Source of the DNA: Candidatus Poseidoniaceae archaeon
GTDB lineage: Archaea > Thermoplasmatota > Poseidoniia > Poseidoniales > Poseidoniaceae
Length of the DNA stretch: 42,475 nucleotides
Assembly: GCA_030747785.1 (NCBI GenBank)
Contig: JASLKC010000052.1
Location: forward strand, 1-42,475
Direction: 5' to 3'
Shown here in pieces: positions 7,683 through 18,300 of this stretch. A model generated the notes under the pieces. The model had not been told where the DNA came from. It saw nothing but the letters and a program-made list of their open reading frames with translations, and ran no database searches. The translations under genes and the position numbers were made by a program. Position 1 is the stretch's first letter. Every line of letters starts with the position of its first letter.

Positions 7683-10013
7683 ATGAGGCCAGAGCGCACC
7701 CTTGCCCTCCTCCTCGTGTTTCTCATGTTAGCACCTGTGGCAAGCGCGGTTTCAGGACGTGCGGCGCCGAATTGTTCAACCATGGAGATTGGTGACATCA
7801 GTTCACAAATTGCAGTTGATGCAGGCACTTGTCTCATTATTGATATCGGCACTCGGTCTAGTTCACAAGTGCTTGAGTTCGACCTCGATATTGTCGATGA
7901 TGCAGTAGATGTATTATTTTTCGATACCAATGGCTTACAACCATATGAGTTAGGCCAATCCTATCGAAGTTCATTCGTTTCAGAAGCATCATTTGAGAGT
8001 GCTTTAGGCTCATATGACTATGATTGGCGCCCCCCTTCTTCACTCACTGACAAGAATTGGTATCTTGTTATCGATAACGCCGCTCATGATGGTGACCAAG
8101 GAATGGGCGACCAGGGCGGTATGAGGGCACGATTTACCATTGACATTACCATTGCTCAAGACGGTCAATGGACGCCACTACACGATCTATTCCTCTTTCA
8201 AGTCGAGCAGCAGCAAACCCTCCTCGATGGTGGCGACTTAACTCTGGACGAAGGAACTGGTATTACCATCAGAACCGATGTCATTTCCGGTAGCGGCGAC
8301 CTTTACCTCCAATCCGATAACCAAGTTGGCGGCGACCTCTTTCTAAGCGGGACCAAAATGGATGATATTACGGGTACATCATCGCTTTCTTGGTCAGTAC
8401 CTTCCTTCTTAGATGTACAAGCATTGAATCTTGTTGTAGATACCCGTGGTCAGTCATCTCCCCTACATTTTACAATTGAAGTTGAGTTGGACCCTCCTTT
8501 GAATCCAATAATTAGCGATGATGATAATGCTACTACTAGTATTGACGAGACCATTACCCTCAATGCACTTTCAACTCCTAATCGTCTAGGGCAGGTTTCA
8601 TCGCTTTCTTGGGATTTTGATGGTGATGGAATAGAGGACGATAGTGGAATGATAGTTGATGCTTCATGGGATTCACCGGGAACTAAAACCGTCAACCTAA
8701 CCGCCTCTTCACCTACAGGAGCGAGTATGACTACCAGCCATATTGTAGAGGTGGAAGACCTTGAAATTCCAGTTGCCGTCATCACAGGAAATGGAATCCG
8801 TGGACTAAATGGCGAGTGGCGCCTCCTTAGAACCGCTGACCTTCAATTATCTGCTGTATCTTCATTCGATGATGACATGATTTCCTCAAATTCTTGGAGC
8901 ATTGATGGCGAACCATTCTCTTCTGCCACTCAAATTACAGTTAGTTGGTCGGAAATCGGTAGTCACTTGATTAAACTCACAGTGACAGATGGTTCAGGAA
9001 ATATTGGATTTGTGAATACTACAGTTATCGTCTATGACTCGACAATTCCAATATTAGAAACGAGTGCTTTGGATGAATTGAATGAAGTTCACAAGGGTGA
9101 CACCATCACTTTGAAGGGAACAGCTGTCGATATGTGGGATGATTCAGCAGATCTTCGATATGAGTGGGATTTGAATCCAGGAATCGATACAGTTGAAGAT
9201 GGTGATGCAAGAAATGATGCAGACATGGTCGGTCAAACAATCGAAATTAGTTTTGATGAAATTGGCACAAAGAGCATCGCTCTCACCGTTTATGATGCAT
9301 CTAATAATTCGGATCTCCACGTGTTCACAATCGAAGTAGTAGAACCGCCTTCAACCATGGGTGCATTCGCGATAGTAGTTATCGTCATTCTTGTAGCACT
9401 CGTGACGCTTGGAGTTGTATTATTCGGCCACCGTCGCCTCCAACACGGTGCTGCGATTCAGTTGTTGATGCAAAGCGGCCTGACTCATTATGATGCTCAA
9501 GTTCGTGTGATTGAGATTGCTAGAACTCGTAAGATTCCACCATTTGCAAAGGCTGCACAATTAGCAGGATTAGAGGAAGGAATGACTCTGAGGAGTGATG
9601 CACAGAAAGCCGCTGATGCCAAAGCTGCAGAAATGAATTCCATCTATGGTGAAGGCGGCGGAACAATTGCTACCGACCCGAATGCAGGATTTAGACCAAC
9701 ACAACCCCAAGTTAGACGTGTGGATCACTCATTATCGATGGCAGCACTCGAAGCATTTGCTGACGACCTCCCCTCTGAGGCAGTCAAGCAGAAGTCCTCT
9801 GTTGTAAGTGGAAAGGTTAGGAGCGGTGGTGTCGTACTTCCACAAGTAACTCCCAAAGTTGAAATTCCAGAGGCTCCAGCCGTTCAGTCGCACAGTTTGA
9901 AGAGTGATTGTACCGCTTGCGGTAAGGGATTTGCAATCGAATTACCCGAAGGTGTGAATCAAGCAGTCGTCGCATGCCCTTCTTGCGGAATCGACCAATT
10001 ATTCCAGCGTTGA
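7683..10013 (+). CDS. Surface protein with PKD-like repeats, one membrane span and cytoplasmic zinc ribbon
   Basis: 776 residues. Signal peptide MRPERTLALLLVFLMLAPVASA (1-22). The ectodomain starts with a beta-rich region (30-270) with several Asp/Gly loops. It continues with three PKD/Ig-like repeats at about 272-358 (with LSWDFDGDGIEDDSG), 361-452 and 455-552. One membrane span lies at 558-581. The cytoplasmic part has a helical segment (588-660, IQLLMQSGLTHYDAQVRVIE), a low-complexity linker and a C-terminal zinc ribbon with CTAC (C743, C746) and CPSC (C765, C768). Known: PKD domains mediate adhesion or protein contact outside the cell. A receptor-like role with an inside partner is inference. 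It is followed by a short gap and another surface protein gene on the same strand. Confidence 0.9.
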   Translation: MRPERTLALLLVFLMLAPVASAVSGRAAPNCSTMEIGDISSQIAVDAGTCLIIDIGTRSSSQVLEFDLDIVDDAVDVLFFDTNGLQPYELGQSYRSSFVSEASFESALGSYDYDWRPPSSLTDKNWYLVIDNAAHDGDQGMGDQGGMRARFTIDITIAQDGQWTPLHDLFLFQVEQQQTLLDGGDLTLDEGTGITIRTDVISGSGDLYLQSDNQVGGDLFLSGTKMDDITGTSSLSWSVPSFLDVQALNLVVDTRGQSSPLHFTIEVELDPPLNPIISDDDNATTSIDETITLNALSTPNRLGQVSSLSWDFDGDGIEDDSGMIVDASWDSPGTKTVNLTASSPTGASMTTSHIVEVEDLEIPVAVITGNGIRGLNGEWRLLRTADLQLSAVSSFDDDMISSNSWSIDGEPFSSATQITVSWSEIGSHLIKLTVTDGSGNIGFVNTTVIVYDSTIPILETSALDELNEVHKGDTITLKGTAVDMWDDSADLRYEWDLNPGIDTVEDGDARNDADMVGQTIEISFDEIGTKSIALTVYDASNNSDLHVFTIEVVEPPSTMGAFAIVVIVILVALVTLGVVLFGHRRLQHGAAIQLLMQSGLTHYDAQVRVIEIARTRKIPPFAKAAQLAGLEEGMTLRSDAQKAADAKAAEMNSIYGEGGGTIATDPNAGFRPTQPQVRRVDHSLSMAALEAFADDLPSEAVKQKSSVVSGKVRSGGVVLPQVTPKVEIPEAPAVQSHSLKSDCTACGKGFAIELPEGVNQAVVACPSCGIDQLFQR

Positions 10014-10048
10014 AAAACGACACATCTCGCGCCCGCATGAGGGATGGG

Positions 10049-10057
10049 TTGATACGG
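10049..10057 (+). promoter_or_regulatory. Candidate TATA-like box, TTGATACGG
   Basis: TTGATACGG ends 23 bases before the ATG at 10080. An identical nine-base box ends 23 bases before the ATG of the lipoprotein at 41889. The position suits a promoter giving a leaderless or nearly leaderless transcript. Confidence 0.5.
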
Positions 10058-10079
10058 CTTAGAGTAGTCATTCATTGTG

Positions 10080-13000
10080 ATGTCAGCGGATGGTGTACGT
10101 CTTCTCCAGCGAGGAGTGCAGCGCCCTGTCGATGGGCGACGGATGGCAATAGTGCTAGTTCTCGTCATGTTTCTGCCAATTTTTTCACCGACAACTGCGG
10201 ATGTGTCGGTTGGTCGTGATGACTTCGGAGTGCTCAGTGCAATGGCTGATGCATTGAACCAGCAATCCCTTTCTGGCGAGGATGAAAGAGCAAAGTCCGA
10301 GGCTGAAGCAGTTCTCGATGCTGTTGTAGCCAATGGAAGATTGATTGGTGAAGGTGATGCATTACTTGCTACTGATGGTGTGCTTGGGCAGATTACGATG
10401 AGAGATACCTCACCATTAGAACCAGATCATCCACGGCCCTACACTTATCTCACGGATAATTCAACTCACCCTGAGGGATGGCCTAATGATTTGCTTGAGA
10501 CTTTATTCGCCCTCCCACCTTCATTTTCAGATCCTCTAGCAGTGGGTGTAAACTCCTACTCAATTTACGTCAATTACTCTGCAAGAGACGATGGGCCACA
10601 ATATGAGGCATGGGATTATGGGACCTTCACTGGTGACATTATTTCATTTGAAGGAACAGGCATATTCGACAATGCTATCGATTTAGATGGCGATGGTAGT
10701 AATGACATCGGAGTTGGTCTTTCGATTGCAGGCATGGGTGAGCAAGGAGAAGGATGGGGAATTGTAATGTCCAATGATTTGATTCCAATAGTAGAATCGA
10801 TTTGGATTCGCCCCAGCTTCCAATGGAGGGTTCATGTATTGGACCATTCAAATCCAATGTGGGACGATATGGCATCAATGGAAGTCTCGATGATGAAGGG
10901 TTTCGCCTATGATTTGTCTCTTGGCCAAAATGATGGAGAGTCATATGCCCTAGTTATCGATTCAAGATTCACCGAGCCTCCACATGACTTCAGGACAAAG
11001 GTTGGCCTTGACCAAATGGACCTCGCTATTACCGATACTATACTCAATACTCTCGCTGGAGTTTTGTCAATTTTCACCGGGGGAACAGATGAATCATCTC
11101 TTGAAGTGATGTCTGTTACTGCACCGTATTCTATCATAATCACAAATCCTGATTCCTCTTCAGCAAATGAACAGACGGATTGTATGGATGGGAATTACTA
11201 TGACACAATCACCGATCATGATGCGGAGAGTAGAGAACATAAATGCGGCTATAGCGTTGGAATTGGCTATGTTCATTTTGATTCAAAAGATGAGGTTACA
11301 AATAATCGGCCAGTAATGGAAATGGGGTATGTCGATGTGGCTTTACATCCTGTAATTGGTAGCAGCATTATTCCGTCCGAAGTTGATTTAGTTCTAAGAA
11401 ACGATAATGTTGGAGATAATTCCTTTGACACTATTGAGGTTTACAGTGATGTAACAACCGATTTGTGGTTTCATTATTTTGAAGATAGATCAAATCATTA
11501 CGAGGAAGGCGGTAAACTTGGCAATATCACCGATTCTCGAGGTTGGATTAGAGGATTACCTCACGGAACTCTTCCGGCAGAGGAAATCAATGCGATTTTC
11601 ACAATGATTGGAGAGGCACCGGGTTCCGTGAATTTACCTGGAGATATTCCTGACCGACTATCTTTGATTGTCGCCATCAAGAATTTCACTGCTGATGCGA
11701 CTACAAATACATACGATGCTTCATTGATTGTCGACCCTACTGATGAGAGGTGGAATAGCCTAATTTTGATAGCGGGTACAGAACGTATTGCAGAAATTGA
11801 ATATGTATCAACATTCCAAAGACACGGCTATGTCGAAGATTCGTCTTCGCTGATGATTAGAGTAGAGGACCTTCCTGAAGTAATCATTGTTCTCGGAACA
11901 TTCGAGATACCTGCATCTAACCGAGTACGGGTTGAGTTTGGAACCGCACCAGACCTACTTTCGGAAATGTTAGACAATATCGTGCTTAATTTGGTTGAGA
12001 TTATCCTTGACATTGGTACAATTCTCAATGGGCTTCCCGAAGCTATTGTTGGAACTGCTGGTACCAGTAGTGGAGAAGTATTGCTAAACTGTTACAACCA
12101 AGTAAAATCCGCTCATTCTGATGGTTCTACCAGAGAGGCAGATATCGCCTCACATGTGTCTATTTCAGTCGCAAGTAGCGACCAGCCTGTGATGTTAGGG
12201 GACCACATTATTCTCGCAGAGGATAATGATAATCGGCAAGTGAATGGCCGTTATGGTCCAGAGGATCCTTTGGTACCTATAGCCATGAGTCTAACTTTGA
12301 CAAATGTTTCAGCAGTGGGCTATTCTTACGACCAAGTTTCCGATGATCGCAAAATAACTCTCGATGGTAGGTCGAACGAAACTCTCGTAATTGGCCACCT
12401 AAACCATAGTTCAGGAACAACCGATGGAAAGGTCAGACAATTTGCTACCATTTCCAATCGGCCAGATACTCTATTGATTAACCAAATTGGCACCAATATC
12501 TACTATACTGCTAGTGGACCGATTGGTACTATCACCTATAGTGGTGAAGGGGAAGGCCAGTACAATGCCCTAAGGTTAGTTGGTTTACCATCGGAGTTTT
12601 CATTGGAATTAGGAGATACTCTAGGATTTACTGCTGAGCAGGGCGTTGATGAAATTGTAGTTCAGATTTCGAATGCTACCGAGCCATTGACAATGGACGG
12701 CGACCACATTAGATTCTGGGTAGATGAGAACTCTGGTGAAGCGAGTATGTCTTTGCGAATATCTGACATTACTAGAATCAATCAATTTCCACCCGATGAG
12801 CCTGGTTCGAGAGGTATTTCTGGAAATAGCCGATTTGAAATGGAAAGAACTGGAAGTTCGCCTTTCAGTATTCTGTTAGAAGATGTATCGGTAAGAGATG
12901 ATGAATTCATTGGGCTATCAGGCCGCGCCCATCTAAATCCCCTACCAGCAAATATCAGCTTCTCCTTGCCGATAACTCAGAATGCACAAGTAATTCAGAT

Positions 13001-14726
13001 TCCTGACTTCGGTGAAAGCAATGGTGTACTTTCACTCTCATTCTTCCTCGGAGGCATGATTGAATTTGGTGGTTCCATCAATGATTTTGCTCTGCAGAGC
13101 ATGGTTAATTTGGGAGATACTTCGAATGAGAGGACCAACATGACTCTTGGCATTGATCTCGTGACCGACGAAGAATTTGATTTGATTCTCGATATTAACA
13201 AGGGCGTAAACCTCGAAGAGAAACCAAGATGGGTTCATGGAATCTCAGCAGAAGTACTAGATGCTACACAATTGGTATTCAATTACAGTAGAATGCCTAC
13301 CTTTACTCAAACCAGTCGTGAAACAGTAGCGGCGGTGATGGAAGATTTCATAATTGACGAAAATGAGCTTAGCGACATAACAAACGCGTTTGAATGGGCT
13401 GGTCTCAATCAGACTGATATTCTAATCGAATCATTAGCAGATGGATATGTTTCTGTACGCGAATGGAATACACTCGATCACGATTTACTTGAGGAAGAAG
13501 GATTGACATTGGAACAGCGTCGGTCATGGCATAGCAGAATGTGGTTGCCAAACCTTCCTGCAGGGCGAATCAATCTTGCATATGACCTAGTTGTAGTGGA
13601 CGATGTCCCAACCTTCCAGATAACAGCACAATTGGAGCAATACAAACCGGAGCGACCTATTCTCACAATCGAAGTACATGGATTATCACGAACAGATACA
13701 ATACTCAAACTCGATGGATTAAACACTGAAATGTCACGTGATGTCATACTCGATGCGGTTTTCACTACAGATGCGGATAGGGTAATTCCCCGAACGAGTA
13801 TCGATATGACATATGATGTTGGAGAGAGAATGAAAACCGCTCATGTTATTCAGAATAATCACATTAGAGGAATAAGAACTGAGATGATGATTTTTGATGC
13901 TCCTAGAAAGGTCAACCTTTCAGCAACCATTGGTGATGTATTAATCGCAGACCTAGTGGTTCCACCTGAGTACCGAATAGGCATCAATGCTGCTGATTCC
14001 TTGATATTGCAGCAATTGCGAAGGGTCGATGACATATGGTGGCCTTCTACCATGTTCATTCATGATGTCCCTGGGGAAATGCATCTGGATGCATCCCCTG
14101 CTTCTGATTTTGACATTGATGAAATTGTAAGTTTCCAAGGTATGTTTGAACTGGATTACCGTTCGAATAGCGATGAGATGGATTTATTCCTTGAGACAAA
14201 GGGTAAGGCTCAGAATATCAAGAGTAACAACCTGATGCTCGCAGAAAATTTACCTGACATATTTGTTATGGAAACCACCGATGAATATGGAGTGCGAATT
14301 TCGGCATCAGGAAATGGTGTTGAAAAATTATACATGAGGAGAAGCGACACTCCAATGCGTCCCGGTTTAACACTGGTTACTGCAGAGGTAGTAGGTGAAG
14401 ATTTGAAGAGCGCAGATGTTCATATCAAGAAGATTGGCGGATATCCAATTATCGTTCTCGACGGTATTTCTAGCGGCCGCATTGTAGCAACAGCACATGC
14501 CGAGGCTGAAGTTGGCGGTTCCACAATAGATGGTCGTGGCGTATTACTCGACGCCCAATTCACCGGCGGAATACCAACTGCATCGAGTATGGGAGTCAAT
14601 GGCGTAGTAACAGACCTTTCACTAATCGGCGGATTGACCGGTGAAAAAGTTGAGACGACGCATATCATGATTGCAGAACCGATAACGACATTGATCGCTA
14701 CAGGAATTACTTGGGTGGTGGGCTGA
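10080..14726 (+). CDS. Giant secreted beta-rich protein of unknown family
   Basis: 1548 residues from ATG 10080 (a GTG at 10077 is next to it; ATG 10143 would give a shorter signal peptide). Seen: a basic leader, then hydrophobic MAIVLVLVMFLPIFSPTTA (22-40) as signal peptide. No convincing membrane span follows. The body is alternating beta strands, with an Asp-rich DLDGDGSNDIG near residue 203 and few Cys (a Cys pair near 375-395). Long stretches alternate hydrophobic and polar residues, as in elongated beta-helix or groove proteins. No domain was recognised. It is one base from the next gene (TGA-A-ATG), so the two are coupled. Since it has no anchor of its own, the 181-aa membrane partner may hold it at the cell surface (inference). 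Confidence 0.85.
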   Translation: MSADGVRLLQRGVQRPVDGRRMAIVLVLVMFLPIFSPTTADVSVGRDDFGVLSAMADALNQQSLSGEDERAKSEAEAVLDAVVANGRLIGEGDALLATDGVLGQITMRDTSPLEPDHPRPYTYLTDNSTHPEGWPNDLLETLFALPPSFSDPLAVGVNSYSIYVNYSARDDGPQYEAWDYGTFTGDIISFEGTGIFDNAIDLDGDGSNDIGVGLSIAGMGEQGEGWGIVMSNDLIPIVESIWIRPSFQWRVHVLDHSNPMWDDMASMEVSMMKGFAYDLSLGQNDGESYALVIDSRFTEPPHDFRTKVGLDQMDLAITDTILNTLAGVLSIFTGGTDESSLEVMSVTAPYSIIITNPDSSSANEQTDCMDGNYYDTITDHDAESREHKCGYSVGIGYVHFDSKDEVTNNRPVMEMGYVDVALHPVIGSSIIPSEVDLVLRNDNVGDNSFDTIEVYSDVTTDLWFHYFEDRSNHYEEGGKLGNITDSRGWIRGLPHGTLPAEEINAIFTMIGEAPGSVNLPGDIPDRLSLIVAIKNFTADATTNTYDASLIVDPTDERWNSLILIAGTERIAEIEYVSTFQRHGYVEDSSSLMIRVEDLPEVIIVLGTFEIPASNRVRVEFGTAPDLLSEMLDNIVLNLVEIILDIGTILNGLPEAIVGTAGTSSGEVLLNCYNQVKSAHSDGSTREADIASHVSISVASSDQPVMLGDHIILAEDNDNRQVNGRYGPEDPLVPIAMSLTLTNVSAVGYSYDQVSDDRKITLDGRSNETLVIGHLNHSSGTTDGKVRQFATISNRPDTLLINQIGTNIYYTASGPIGTITYSGEGEGQYNALRLVGLPSEFSLELGDTLGFTAEQGVDEIVVQISNATEPLTMDGDHIRFWVDENSGEASMSLRISDITRINQFPPDEPGSRGISGNSRFEMERTGSSPFSILLEDVSVRDDEFIGLSGRAHLNPLPANISFSLPITQNAQVIQIPDFGESNGVLSLSFFLGGMIEFGGSINDFALQSMVNLGDTSNERTNMTLGIDLVTDEEFDLILDINKGVNLEEKPRWVHGISAEVLDATQLVFNYSRMPTFTQTSRETVAAVMEDFIIDENELSDITNAFEWAGLNQTDILIESLADGYVSVREWNTLDHDLLEEEGLTLEQRRSWHSRMWLPNLPAGRINLAYDLVVVDDVPTFQITAQLEQYKPERPILTIEVHGLSRTDTILKLDGLNTEMSRDVILDAVFTTDADRVIPRTSIDMTYDVGERMKTAHVIQNNHIRGIRTEMMIFDAPRKVNLSATIGDVLIADLVVPPEYRIGINAADSLILQQLRRVDDIWWPSTMFIHDVPGEMHLDASPASDFDIDEIVSFQGMFELDYRSNSDEMDLFLETKGKAQNIKSNNLMLAENLPDIFVMETTDEYGVRISASGNGVEKLYMRRSDTPMRPGLTLVTAEVVGEDLKSADVHIKKIGGYPIIVLDGISSGRIVATAHAEAEVGGSTIDGRGVLLDAQFTGGIPTASSMGVNGVVTDLSLIGGLTGEKVETTHIMIAEPITTLIATGITWVVG

Positions 14727-14727
14727 A

Positions 14728-15273
14728 ATGAATTCAAATGACGAAGATCATGATGCCGTTGAAGAACTCGCCCAAGAGGTCGGTGAGAGAGTAAAGGAAT
14801 TGGCCGAAAGAGTCCATCCGGTTCGAATCGCTTTGGCAGGTGTGATGATGCTAATCCTCTTGGGGGCATTAGCTTCCACATGGTATTGGGTAATTCCACG
14901 AGATTCAGTTGAAATTGAGACGGTATATCTCCAACGTCAAGGACATATTATCATGACCGAGTTTAGCAATACTGGAAGTAGGGAGGTTACAGATGTAATC
15001 CTCAGTGTAGAGGTATTAGATTCATCAGATGCAGTGGTTGGTCAGTATCAGCATTCTTTCAATTCTGTTTCAAGCCATACGAGTATATCTGGCGATGAAA
15101 TGGAACTCGTATTATTCGGGCATTCTGTATGGGAAGAATATCATGTAGTCATTAATGTGGATTGGACGGATTTCAATGGTAAATCACATACTCAAACATT
15201 CAGTCATCCAATCGGTGAAACGATGAATGAGGTTTTCACCGATGAATGCGATACCACTACTTGGTTCTTTTAG
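14728..15273 (+). CDS. Single-pass membrane protein, partner of the giant secreted protein
   Basis: 181 residues. An acidic helical N-terminus (1-31, DAVEELAQEVGERVKELAER) without signal peptide is followed by one membrane span at 33-55 and an outside Ig-like beta domain (60-181) with FSNTGSREVTDVILSVEV. That pattern resembles domains that pack between strands of surface proteins. It ends DECDTTTWFF with a single Cys. The short cytoplasmic helix could form a coiled coil. The ATG follows the stop of the giant gene by one base, and a GGTGGTGGG stretch inside that gene's end can serve as ribosome binding site. Function unknown; a dedicated anchor or assembly partner is the simplest reading. Confidence 0.85.
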   Translation: MNSNDEDHDAVEELAQEVGERVKELAERVHPVRIALAGVMMLILLGALASTWYWVIPRDSVEIETVYLQRQGHIIMTEFSNTGSREVTDVILSVEVLDSSDAVVGQYQHSFNSVSSHTSISGDEMELVLFGHSVWEEYHVVINVDWTDFNGKSHTQTFSHPIGETMNEVFTDECDTTTWFF

Positions 15274-15308
15274 CACCCGTGGAGTGACAAGTCCTAAAGC
15301 AGCCCCAT

Positions 15309-15326
15309 CACGGCCTATAGGCCGTG
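15309..15326 (+). repeat. 18-bp perfect palindrome covering the protease start codon
   Basis: CACGGCCTATAGGCCGTG is a perfect inverted repeat. As RNA it forms a seven-base stem with a UAUA loop, and its last three bases are the GTG start of the protease gene. As DNA it could be an operator with a TATA-like centre. See findings. Confidence 0.8.
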
Positions 15327-18300
15327 CGAAGAGCGTTGCTTCTACTGACGGTCCTACTCCTATCGAGTGTTCCTATCTCTGAACAGTCTGAGAATGAGGC
15401 TGAGCAATCAGGAACCGAATGGTTGCGGTTTGACCTACCAGATGATGCAATGTCCAGCCTTGTCGGGATCCTCGATGAGACTCTTTCTCTAGAGGATAGA
15501 GCGCTTTTGGCGCATTCAAGAATTGGCATTCACGATACAAATGGTGTCTTATTTGAAACTGCAATTCCTGATGAATTGCTTGTACCGAGAACCGATATGG
15601 CTCTACTTTTGATTTCACCAGATGTTAGGATTTCGGATGCACGAGCAGAACTCGATGCAATCCCAGGACTCTCGGTAAGGGAATTTATCGCCCCATCTGG
15701 TCTGATGGTTCAAGGAACGCAGAATGCTCTGGCTCTTGTTTTCAGCATTGAAGGTGTAGCCTCAACTCAGCCAATACCGATTGCAATGTTAGTCGATGAG
15801 CGAGTAATGAATTCCGATGAAGGAACACCAGTTCGCATTGAATCGTGGCGAGGGGAGACTTTACTCGATGGGGTATCACTTACCGATTCTTGGGGAAACT
15901 CACTCTATCAATCGATGGATCGTCTTGCACATAGTACACTTGAGGATGCACATTTCGCTGAAACTGGTCGTTATGATGGATTCACTACAACTTCAATTGC
16001 ATCTCTTGCTATGGAGCCTGCAATAGCGTGGGTAGGGCCACTTCCAGAAATCATGCTCTACAATGATCAAGCACGAAGCCATACCAGCATCAATGTGATG
16101 CGTCAATACTACACAACAGACCTCGATGGTTCAGGTATTATCGTCGCAGTTGCAGATTCTGGTTTGGATGAAGATCACGGCGATTTTGGAACAAGAGTAG
16201 TCGGTAATGTAGACCTAGTCGGAGACGGTTCAACAGCTGACCAACATTCAGGACATGGTACGCATGTGGCATGTACAGTTCTCGGCGAGGGTAGTCATAC
16301 TTCGAGTTACGCGGGAATAGCGCCTGAGGCTGAACTTTATTTCCAAGCAATGGAGAATGATAACAGTGGAAATTTCCAATGGTCTAGTATCAACAATATG
16401 CTCAACACAGCGTATAATCAGGGCGCTCGTGTCCATACCAATTCGTGGGGCTCATCTTCATCATCTGAATGGGGCGAATATACTTCCTCTGCTGAAGATG
16501 TGGACGACCGTGCACGATATTATGACCAATATTACAGCGGTAGAGAAGGCTTTGCGATATTATTCGCAACTGGTAATGATGGGCCAGATAGTGGTACTGT
16601 CGGACCGCCTGCTACAGCAAAGAATACCATTTCAGTAGGAAGTTCACAGAATAGATACTCAGGGGCACCAAATTCCCTGATGGATAGTTCAAGCCGAGGC
16701 CCTACTGATGATGGGAGAATTAAGCCAGACATACTTGCCCCTGGCGGATATGTTCGCTCTTGTCGTGCTCAGGAAGCTACCGATACCAGCGGTTCAACTT
16801 GGTCGAGTTCGTGGTACCTTGAGTACTCTGGCACCTCGATGGCAACACCAAATGCTGCAGGTACAGCAGCACTGATTCGTGAATATATTACTGAGATTGC
16901 TCAGAGGCCGGAACCTCAAGGTGCTTTGGTGAAGGCTTTGATGATTCTTGGTGCCAAGGATATAGGAAGTCGAGACATTCCAAATATGAATGAGGGATGG
17001 GGTAGAATAGATCTCAAAAATTCCCTTGCTCCAAGCAATGACCGCGGTATTTGGGTTGATGATAGATCTGTGCTTTCTTCAACTGGTAATACCAAAACTT
17101 ATTCTTTCAATATCACATCTCCAAATCAACCATTCAAAGCAGTAGTAGCGTGGTCAGATGAGAGAGGTTCACGGTTTTCTAACACTCAATTGGTAAATGA
17201 TCTCGATTTGACACTTACAGATCCTTCAGGAACGGAGTACAGAGGGAATGTATTCAGCCAAGGAAGGTCGATTCAAGGTGGAAATTATGATGATTTGAAT
17301 AATGTCGAAGTTGTATTAATCGATAATGCAGATATTGGCTTGTGGAGTCTTGAAGTTAGAGATGCGGGCCATTCAGGAAGTAAGTCTCAACCATTTGCAG
17401 TAGCGGTTTCTGGAGTAGGTGTGAATGACCTTAGGCCAGACCCAAGTCCTCTCGCTGCTACTTTTTCTACAGATATTGACATCCCACAAGTAGGAGACTC
17501 TGTTTTCGTCGAAATCGACATTACCAATCTCGGGAATGTCGAAGCACAAGGTGTCGAGGTAATTTTCCAAGAGGAAGGCGTTCCTATTGATACTACTACT
17601 TTCGACCTTGGGCCAGGAGGGGTAAAGGCTCTTGGATTTTGGTGGAACCCTCAGACTGCTGGTTCACGAACTCTGACTTTCTTGGTCGATAGTGATGATT
17701 CGATCGATGAAATCAATGAGGCCAACAACCGTGTTGACATTATTGTCAATGTTACTACGCCTGGTGTTCGAATAGAATCAGATGACTCTACTACTGTACT
17801 AACTGATATTTTGGTCACAACTTCATCATGGCAGGTAGTTCTAACCAATACTGCATTACTTTCGACAAATGCTTCGCTTTCCTCGAACGGTGTGACTTCC
17901 TCGAATGGCGCAACACTCCCTTGGTATGTCGGCCTCGATGAGACCGACTTTTCACTTGAAGGTCAAGAAGGAGCATTGGTGAATGTGACTTTAGTCCATC
18001 CAGCAGGCCCAGAGCCAGGAATATACTCAATCGAATTGCTGGGTGAAGATACCGATAATAATGTTGAATCACCATTTACTCTAGAACTAGATGTGCCGAT
18101 TCTTGCAGATACAAGAATAGAAATTGATTACCAGAAGATACCAGTTCATCCATCTGACCCTACATCTATCGATGTTCGTCTATTCAATGATGGAAACACC
18201 GATATCGGTTATGATTTATTCCTTGAGAGCCCACCCGGTTGGCATTCTGGCTTTGATGACTTATCCCTCCAAGGTGGCGCAAATTCTGGTTCTACAGGTC

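Noticed and set aside
14420-14899. A 159-codon minus-strand open frame across the giant gene and its partner
   Set aside because: Antisense shadow of a coupled gene pair; no start signal or domain.
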